A stretch of DNA of 10,239 nt from Phototrophicales bacterium (GTDB lineage Bacteria > Chloroflexota > Anaerolineae > Aggregatilineales > Phototrophicaceae): contig PGTJ01000066.1 of the NCBI GenBank assembly GCA_002794515.1, positions 1 through 10,239 of the forward strand. The letters are read 5' to 3'. Below are positions 6,253-10,239 of this stretch, piece by piece. The translations under genes and the position numbers were made by a program. The notes below the pieces were generated by a model that was not told the DNA's origin, did not search any database, and saw nothing but the letters and a program-made list of their open reading frames with translations. How positions within the stretch are numbered: position 1 is the first letter of the stretch; each line of letters starts with the position of its first letter.

Positions 6253-8835
6253 TTATTCGCTCCGCAAAGCTTGTGATGTCGATAGCCGACTCATTCGCCA
6301 TGCGGGATAAATCCCCGCCAAAAATGCCGCCACCACCGCCACGATAAATGCCAAAATAAATTCCTCTGGAATGAAATAAAAATCCATCGTCCAGCCGAAT
6401 GAGCGCACATTAATCACGAATAGCAACACCAGCGACAACGCCAACCCAATCGGCAACGCTAAAATCCCCGCCACAACACCCATCATGCCCGTTTGCACCA
6501 ATGTGAATTGCCATAATTGGCGCGGAGTCATGCCATTGGCACGCAACACCCCATATTGGCGCGTATTTTCCAGTTGCAACGATAATAATGCCGATAAAAT
6601 GCCGATGAATGCCACCACAGTCGCCAATAATCGCAAAGCGATGGTGATAGAAAAGGCGTTGTCGAAAATCACGAATACGCCCGTGCGTAAATCGCGGTTA
6701 GATTGCACCAGCAAATCGGTATCGCGCAATGCCTCGCGGATAGCCGTCATGACCACCTCGATATCAGCATCTGGCGCAATAAATATACCCAATGACGAGA
6801 TGAACGGGTCATCAAAATAACGCCGATACAACACATCTGCCATATAAACCGTGCCTTGATCGGTGGAATAATCATAATACACCCCTATCACAGGGAATGA
6901 TTGCACGCCCCTATCGGTGAGCAAGCGCAAGCTATCACCTTGTTGGATCTGCCGCCGATAGGCGAATGGCTCACTGACCATCACCCCACCCGCTTCGAGC
7001 GCCGACCACCAATCGCCATTTGGCGCGATCGTCCATGCCAAACGGCGGTTGGTGGATATATCAAAATCCACCGCGATCAAATTGGCAGGTGGCAAATCGG
7101 GATAATCGGGCGCAGATACGCTGATGGCACGCGATGCCGATAACCGTTCCACACCATCCACCGCCCGTACAATATCGCGTATAGCAGGGTCTACATCCAC
7201 TGTCGCACGGTTGGATGTGAGCAGTGGCGGGCTAACATAAATATCACTCCCCAGCGTATTTTCTAACCAAACCGAAACGGTAGACCGAAAACTGGCAATC
7301 ATCACACTCACACCGACAATCACACTGACGGCAATAGTCAACGCCGCCACCGCCACCGATGTGCGGCTGAGCGATTGCACAACAGCGCGTGTCCCCATAC
7401 GTCCAACCACACCGAAAATTTGCCCCATGATGGGTGTGGCAATTCGCATCATACCCACCAAGACAATCGGTGTGAAGAATGCCCCACCGACCACAATGGC
7501 GAATAACGCCACAAAGCTGATGATGATGTCTTGTGTGGGAATTTGGAGCAATAATACCCCAATTATCGAAAGCCCAATCCCCGCAAGGGTGATATAAGGC
7601 AATAACACCCATGCCGATTGTTCTTGGTCGCTACGGCGCATCACCCCTGCGGGCGGTGTGCGCGTGGCATAATAGGCGGGCAATCCTGCGGCGATTAAAC
7701 TGGCGAACATGCCAATTCCCGCCCCTTTTATCAGGGTAAAGGGCGCGACACTAATCCGTTGAACATTGACTGTAAAATACAAGTCGCTAATGGTCTGTGC
7801 AACGATATTCACTGCCAAGCGCCCAAAGATAATCCCCAGTCCAAGCCCCAACGCTGTGCCAATGAATGCCAATAAAAATGCCTCGCCCAAAATCAGGGCG
7901 AAGATTTGGCGCTTGGTCGCGCCGATCGAGCGCATGATTCCCAACATCGGACGGCGTTGCACCACACTGAATGTGACAGTGTTATAGATGAGGAACACCC
8001 CCACCACCAACGCCAACAGGCTCAATGCTTGCAGATTCAGCTCAAAGGCGGCGGTCATTTGTGAGAGCGTGCCGACATTCCGCCCAATAGGGAGCAATTG
8101 CGCGCCTGCGGGGAGTATTGCCTCGATACGCGCTATCCAAACATCGGCGGTATCATCAGGTAAAATTAGGTCAATGCGCGAGATACGCCCTGGTCTGCCG
8201 ACCAATTCCTGCGCGGTGGCGATATCGGTTATGAATAAATCATCGAGTGCCTGTTCGCTCAGGCTATCACTGGGGCGCAATAACCCCACCACACGCACAT
8301 CGGCGGTGCGTGTCCCCACGCGCAAGGTGATGGTATCATCCATGCCAATGCCATAGCGACTCGCCAGTGTTTCGCTCATTAACACTGTGTTTGGCTCGGC
8401 AATAAAGCGATTCAACGCCTCGAATGCCGTATCATCGGTGTTATCATTATCGACCTCAACCGCCTCTAAGTAAGACCGAAACGGGGCTTCTGAAAATGGA
8501 TCAACACCCAATAGGCGCAGTGGCTGGTCATCGAGTTGCACCCCACGCACGTATTCTTCGACAACTGGGGCGCTGGTACGCAATCCCAATTCGGCGCGAA
8601 TTTGCTCGAATAGGCGCGTTGGCAATGTGTCGGATGAGGCGATAATCTGATGCGTGGCATTGCCCGATATGCTCTGGGCGCTAAGGTCGAAGGCGCGTTT
8701 CGCCGAGCCATTCGCCACATCAATGGCGATGACCATCGCCACACCCAATGCCACACCCAATATAAACAACAGGCTTTGTATGAAGCGCCTGTTGATATAC
8801 CGCTCTGCCATACGCAATAAAATCGGTCGGAACAT
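6253..8835 (-). CDS. ABC transporter permease, FtsX/MacB-like, two FtsX domains (10 TM)
   Basis: An 860-residue integral membrane protein of the type VII (MacB/FtsX/LolCE-like) ABC superfamily. Expected helices: one at about 20-40; a large extracytoplasmic domain (about 41-265); three helices (268-288, 313-340, 366-388); two central ones (408-430, 436-460); one at 495-515; a second extracytoplasmic domain (516-730); and three last helices (733-757, 780-808, 824-845). Both halves carry the cytoplasmic coupling segment, RSIGATKRQI (302-311) and RANGMTPRQL (765-774), and both end with the typical YYATRTPPAGVMR and YPAWRMSRLSTSQALRSE. Such permeases export lipids or peptides or transmit conformational force rather than import nutrients. 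I start it at the ATG at 8835, preceded by AGGA 9 bases upstream (8845-8848). An in-frame GTG at 8943 would add 36 residues of polar, non-family sequence. The matching ATPase is divergent. Confidence 0.92.
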   Translation of the reverse strand: MFRPILLRMAERYINRRFIQSLLFILGVALGVAMVIAIDVANGSAKRAFDLSAQSISGNATHQIIASSDTLPTRLFEQIRAELGLRTSAPVVEEYVRGVQLDDQPLRLLGVDPFSEAPFRSYLEAVEVDNDNTDDTAFEALNRFIAEPNTVLMSETLASRYGIGMDDTITLRVGTRTADVRVVGLLRPSDSLSEQALDDLFITDIATAQELVGRPGRISRIDLILPDDTADVWIARIEAILPAGAQLLPIGRNVGTLSQMTAAFELNLQALSLLALVVGVFLIYNTVTFSVVQRRPMLGIMRSIGATKRQIFALILGEAFLLAFIGTALGLGLGIIFGRLAVNIVAQTISDLYFTVNVQRISVAPFTLIKGAGIGMFASLIAAGLPAYYATRTPPAGVMRRSDQEQSAWVLLPYITLAGIGLSIIGVLLLQIPTQDIIISFVALFAIVVGGAFFTPIVLVGMMRIATPIMGQIFGVVGRMGTRAVVQSLSRTSVAVAALTIAVSVIVGVSVMIASFRSTVSVWLENTLGSDIYVSPPLLTSNRATVDVDPAIRDIVRAVDGVERLSASRAISVSAPDYPDLPPANLIAVDFDISTNRRLAWTIAPNGDWWSALEAGGVMVSEPFAYRRQIQQGDSLRLLTDRGVQSFPVIGVYYDYSTDQGTVYMADVLYRRYFDDPFISSLGIFIAPDADIEVVMTAIREALRDTDLLVQSNRDLRTGVFVIFDNAFSITIALRLLATVVAFIGILSALLSLQLENTRQYGVLRANGMTPRQLWQFTLVQTGMMGVVAGILALPIGLALSLVLLFVINVRSFGWTMDFYFIPEEFILAFIVAVVAAFLAGIYPAWRMSRLSTSQALRSE

Positions 8836-8927
8836 CACATCGTATCCTGTCACAATCAAATCCACATGTTCATTATCTGACTTATCATTATGCCCACGCT
8901 TGGCATCAGATAAAAATTCGATGATAA

Positions 8928-8945
8928 TTGTGAAGTATCTCACAA
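8928..8945. promoter_or_regulatory. CRP/FNR-family-like dyad TTGTGA-N6-TCACAA between the ABC genes
   Basis: A perfect 6+6 inverted repeat with a 6-base spacer contains TGTGA-N6-TCACA, the textbook core of Crp-type sites. It lies in the 218-base divergent region between the permease (ATG at 8835) and the ATPase (ATG at 9054), placed to control one or both genes. A weak -10 for the permease (CATAAT on the minus strand, 8887-8892) would put the dyad centre about 57 bases before its start. The regulator itself is not in the window. Confidence 0.4.
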
Positions 8946-9041
8946 AAAACTCACGTTTTCATAGGGTATCGTTTAAGCAGTTGTGCGATATTGATAAAAA
9001 AATTGATATAGTGTTAACGGTGAATTTACACAGAATTGGCA

Positions 9042-9047
9042 TATAAT
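9042..9047 (+). promoter_or_regulatory. Candidate -10 box of the ABC ATPase gene, possibly leaderless
   Basis: A perfect TATAAT ends 6 bases before the ATG at 9054, so transcription would begin at or next to the start codon. This fits the absence of a clear Shine-Dalgarno there. No good -35 is seen at standard spacing, so the promoter is provisional. The rest of the 218-base divergent region (8836-9053) holds only the CRP-like dyad, a repeated ATTGATA (8990 and 9002) and AT-rich sequence. Confidence 0.4.
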
Positions 9048-9053
9048 GGGATT

Positions 9054-9773
9054 ATGAACACAAAAACGTTAATACACATCCACAACCTGAATAAGACGTA
9101 TGAAGAAGGTGGACGCGCCCGTCATGTTTTGCAAGGTGTTGACTTAGAGATTTATGAAGGTGAGTTTTTTGTGATGTTGGGCAAAAGCGGAAGCGGAAAA
9201 TCAACCCTACTCAACCTCATCAGTGGTATTGATAAACCCGATAATCCCGATACCGCCAAAATTTGCATTGATGACACCGACATCACTAAACTGAACGATA
9301 CGCAACAAACGTTGTTTCGGCGCGACCACATCGGCATTGTGTTCCAATTTTTCAACCTCATCCCCACCCTAACCGTCCTCGAAAATATCACGTTGCCCCT
9401 CGAATTACGTGGTGATAATCGCAAAATCAGCCAAAAAACAGGTCTACGCCTATTGGAGCGTGTTGGCTTGGGAAATCGTGGGAATAGCTTCCCCGATAAA
9501 CTGAGTGGTGGTGAACAGCAACGAGTGGCGATTGCCCGTGCATTGGCGCACGAGCCAAAACTGGTCTTGGCAGATGAGCCGACAGGCAATTTAGATGAAG
9601 AAACGGGCGAGCGCGTTTTGGCATTACTGCTAGAACTCACCCGCGAAGATGGCAAAACGCTGGTCATGGCGACTCATAATCCCGAAATCGTCCCTTATGC
9701 CGATAGAGTGTGTCGGATACATGACGGCAAATTGCAAATCACCGATAATCGCCACTTGGAAGTGGTCATATGA
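9054..9773 (+). CDS. ABC transporter ATP-binding protein, LolD/MacB/FtsE type
   Basis: A complete 239-residue nucleotide-binding subunit. It hydrolyses ATP on the cytoplasmic face and drives an FtsX-type permease, almost certainly the divergent one next door. All motifs are present: Walker A GKSGSGKST (43-51), Q-loop Q98 (IVFQFFNLIPTLTVLEN, typical of this subfamily), signature LSGGEQQRVAIARAL (140-154), Walker B LVLADE (160-165) with catalytic E165, D-loop GNLD (168-171) and switch H198 (MATHN). Length is standard for a lone NBD. The ATG at 9054 is preferred; an in-frame TTG at 9036 would add six residues but would overlap the putative -10 box. A perfect 16-base palindrome spans its stop codon. 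The substrate cannot be read from this subunit. Confidence 0.95.
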   Translation: MNTKTLIHIHNLNKTYEEGGRARHVLQGVDLEIYEGEFFVMLGKSGSGKSTLLNLISGIDKPDNPDTAKICIDDTDITKLNDTQQTLFRRDHIGIVFQFFNLIPTLTVLENITLPLELRGDNRKISQKTGLRLLERVGLGNRGNSFPDKLSGGEQQRVAIARALAHEPKLVLADEPTGNLDEETGERVLALLLELTREDGKTLVMATHNPEIVPYADRVCRIHDGKLQITDNRHLEVVI

Positions 9774-9777
9774 CCAC
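9762..9777. repeat. Perfect 16-base palindrome over the ATPase stop codon
   Basis: GTGGTCATATGACCAC equals its own reverse complement; the TGA stop at 9771-9773 lies inside it. As RNA it gives a short stem of 6-7 pairs with a very small loop and no T run after it. It could be a weak terminator, an mRNA end-protecting hairpin, or a protein-binding site ahead of the next gene. Chance cannot be excluded. Confidence 0.5.
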
Positions 9778-9814
9778 CGCCAGATGGAACTTTTCGGGAA
9801 ATTGATATTTCGTT

Positions 9815-9820
9815 TATAAT
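9815..9820 (+). promoter_or_regulatory. Candidate -10 box for the HEAT-repeat gene
   Basis: A perfect TATAAT lies about 100 bases before the HEAT gene ATG. Transcription would start near 9827, the first base of the hairpin at 9827-9870, so the message would begin with that stem. No good -35 hexamer is visible at 16-18 bases spacing. Confidence 0.4.
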
Positions 9821-9826
9821 TTCTAA

Positions 9827-9870
9827 ATAACGTTCTTATACAATCGTGCTTCAATGATAAGGAACGTTAT
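9827..9870 (+). promoter_or_regulatory. Stem-loop in the leader of the HEAT gene
   Basis: ATAACGTTC (9827-9835) pairs perfectly with GAACGTTAT (9862-9870). The stem continues with TTAT/ATAA (9836-9839 with 9857-9860) after one bulged G (9861). The loop is about 17 bases. The right arm contains AAGGA (9859-9863) and the first two bases of an ATG (9869-9871), so folding would hide that start signal. There is no T run after it, so it does not look like an ordinary intrinsic terminator for the ATPase gene. Confidence 0.5.
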
Positions 9871-9937
9871 GAGTATCATCACTTATCTGACCGTGCCATT
9901 ATCATGTGGAAAGGTAAAACATTATGGGAGAGCCTGA
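9869..9937 (+). CDS. Possible 22-codon leader ORF ahead of the HEAT gene
   Basis: The ATG at 9869 follows AAGGA with 5 bases spacing, an ideal ribosome site, and opens 22 codons (MSIITYLTVPLSCGKVKHYG, then RA) ending in TGA at 9935-9937. It overlaps the start of the HEAT gene in another frame by 14 bases, an arrangement compatible with translational coupling. The peptide matches nothing I recognise. The good ribosome site and the hairpin over it argue for it; its very small size argues against it. Confidence 0.3.
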   Translation: MSIITYLTVPLSCGKVKHYGRA

Positions 9938-10239
9938 CCCGAACCTGATTAAACAATTGTTGAGCGAATTACGCGACACAAATAAAGAAAAACGTCGCAC
10001 AGCCGTTATGAAACTCGGCATGGTCGGAGGCGAACAAGCCCTTCGTGCATTGATGAATGCTGTACAAAATGATTATGAAGACCTCATTGTGCGTGGACGC
10101 GCCGCCCTCATGTTGGGCAAACTCGGCGATGCCCGTGCTGTAGACCCGCTCATTCGCGCACTTGATGCCCCCGGATTTCAAACCCCGATTAACGCCGCCC
10201 AAGCACTCGGTCAAATCGGAGACCCACGCGCCATCGAAC
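9924..10239 (+). CDS. HEAT-repeat (PBS-lyase-like) protein, C-terminus cut by window edge
   Basis: The first 105 residues of a protein built from HEAT-like helical repeats. The repeat pattern recurs about every 30-35 residues: RRTAVMKLGMVGGEQALRAL, then RGRAALMLGKLGDARAVDPL and NAAQALGQIGDPRAIE, where the 'G(D)xRAvdpLi' turn is typical of PBS-lyase HEAT repeats. Such proteins are usually protein-binding scaffolds; no catalytic role should be inferred. The ATG at 9924 has GGAAAGG ending 9 bases upstream. A stop (TAA, 9915-9917) precedes it in frame, so no longer start exists. It has no signal peptide at its N-terminus. A leader with a hairpin and a tiny ORF precedes it. Partner and full length are unknown. 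Confidence 0.85.
   Translation, partial: MGEPDPNLIKQLLSELRDTNKEKRRTAVMKLGMVGGEQALRALMNAVQNDYEDLIVRGRAALMLGKLGDARAVDPLIRALDAPGFQTPINAAQALGQIGDPRAIE

Noticed and set aside
7244..7612. His/Cys-rich open frame in another frame of the permease
   Set aside because: The apparent metal-binding look arises from reading the permease codons out of frame; there is no independent evidence of coding.
8836..8943. 36-residue N-terminal extension of the permease from a GTG at 8943
   Set aside because: The added stretch is polar and unlike FtsX-type N-termini, while the ATG at 8835 has AGGA at good distance and begins right before the first membrane helix.
8990..9008. Direct repeat ATTGATA with 12-base period in the ABC intergenic region
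   Set aside because: Seven bases of AT-rich sequence repeated twice is easily chance; it does not align with a recognisable promoter.
9786..9815. GGAAC followed by CGTTT as an ECF promoter before the HEAT gene
   Set aside because: The gap is 20 bases, too long for the usual ECF spacing of about 16-17.

Overview
The window reads as chromosomal DNA of moderate GC from a free-living bacterium, most likely a Chloroflexota (Anaerolineae-like) lineage. This is an inference. It rests on an ECF sigma/anti-sigma pair whose anti-sigma lacks a zinc motif, a small SpoIIAA/STAS-like protein, an FHA protein with a long Pro/Tyr repeat tail, a HEAT-repeat protein, and frequent GTG/TTG starts. No phage, transposon, CRISPR, tRNA or rRNA was found. 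Gene density is high and no gene-free stretch exceeds about 220 bases.

Layout, left to right: (1) a left-truncated class IV (HDAC11-like) deacetylase on the minus strand. (2) Divergent from it, an ECF sigma factor and its membrane anti-sigma factor, 4 bases apart. (3) A convergent 152-residue STAS/SEC14-like protein. (4) Divergent from that, a complete transketolase. (5) A stem-loop between convergent ends, then on the minus strand a 563-residue membrane protein with an N-terminal FHA domain and a tandem NPYAQPP linker. (6) A 10-helix FtsX/MacB-type ABC permease on the minus strand and, divergently on the plus strand, an ABC ATPase of the LolD/MacB/FtsE type. (7) A right-truncated HEAT-repeat protein behind a leader with a hairpin and a possible 22-codon ORF.

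Functionally, the sigma/anti-sigma pair is probably an envelope or stress-sensing switch. The FHA protein probably reads phosphothreonine marks at the membrane. The ATPase and permease probably form one transporter or mechanotransmission complex although they are transcribed in opposite directions. The deacetylase and transketolase look like unrelated metabolic or housekeeping genes. The window does not show a clearly novel defence or biosynthetic system. The least ordinary items are the FHA-repeat-membrane fusion, the cysteine-free anti-sigma, the perfect CRP-like dyad between the two ABC genes, and the structured leader of the HEAT gene.
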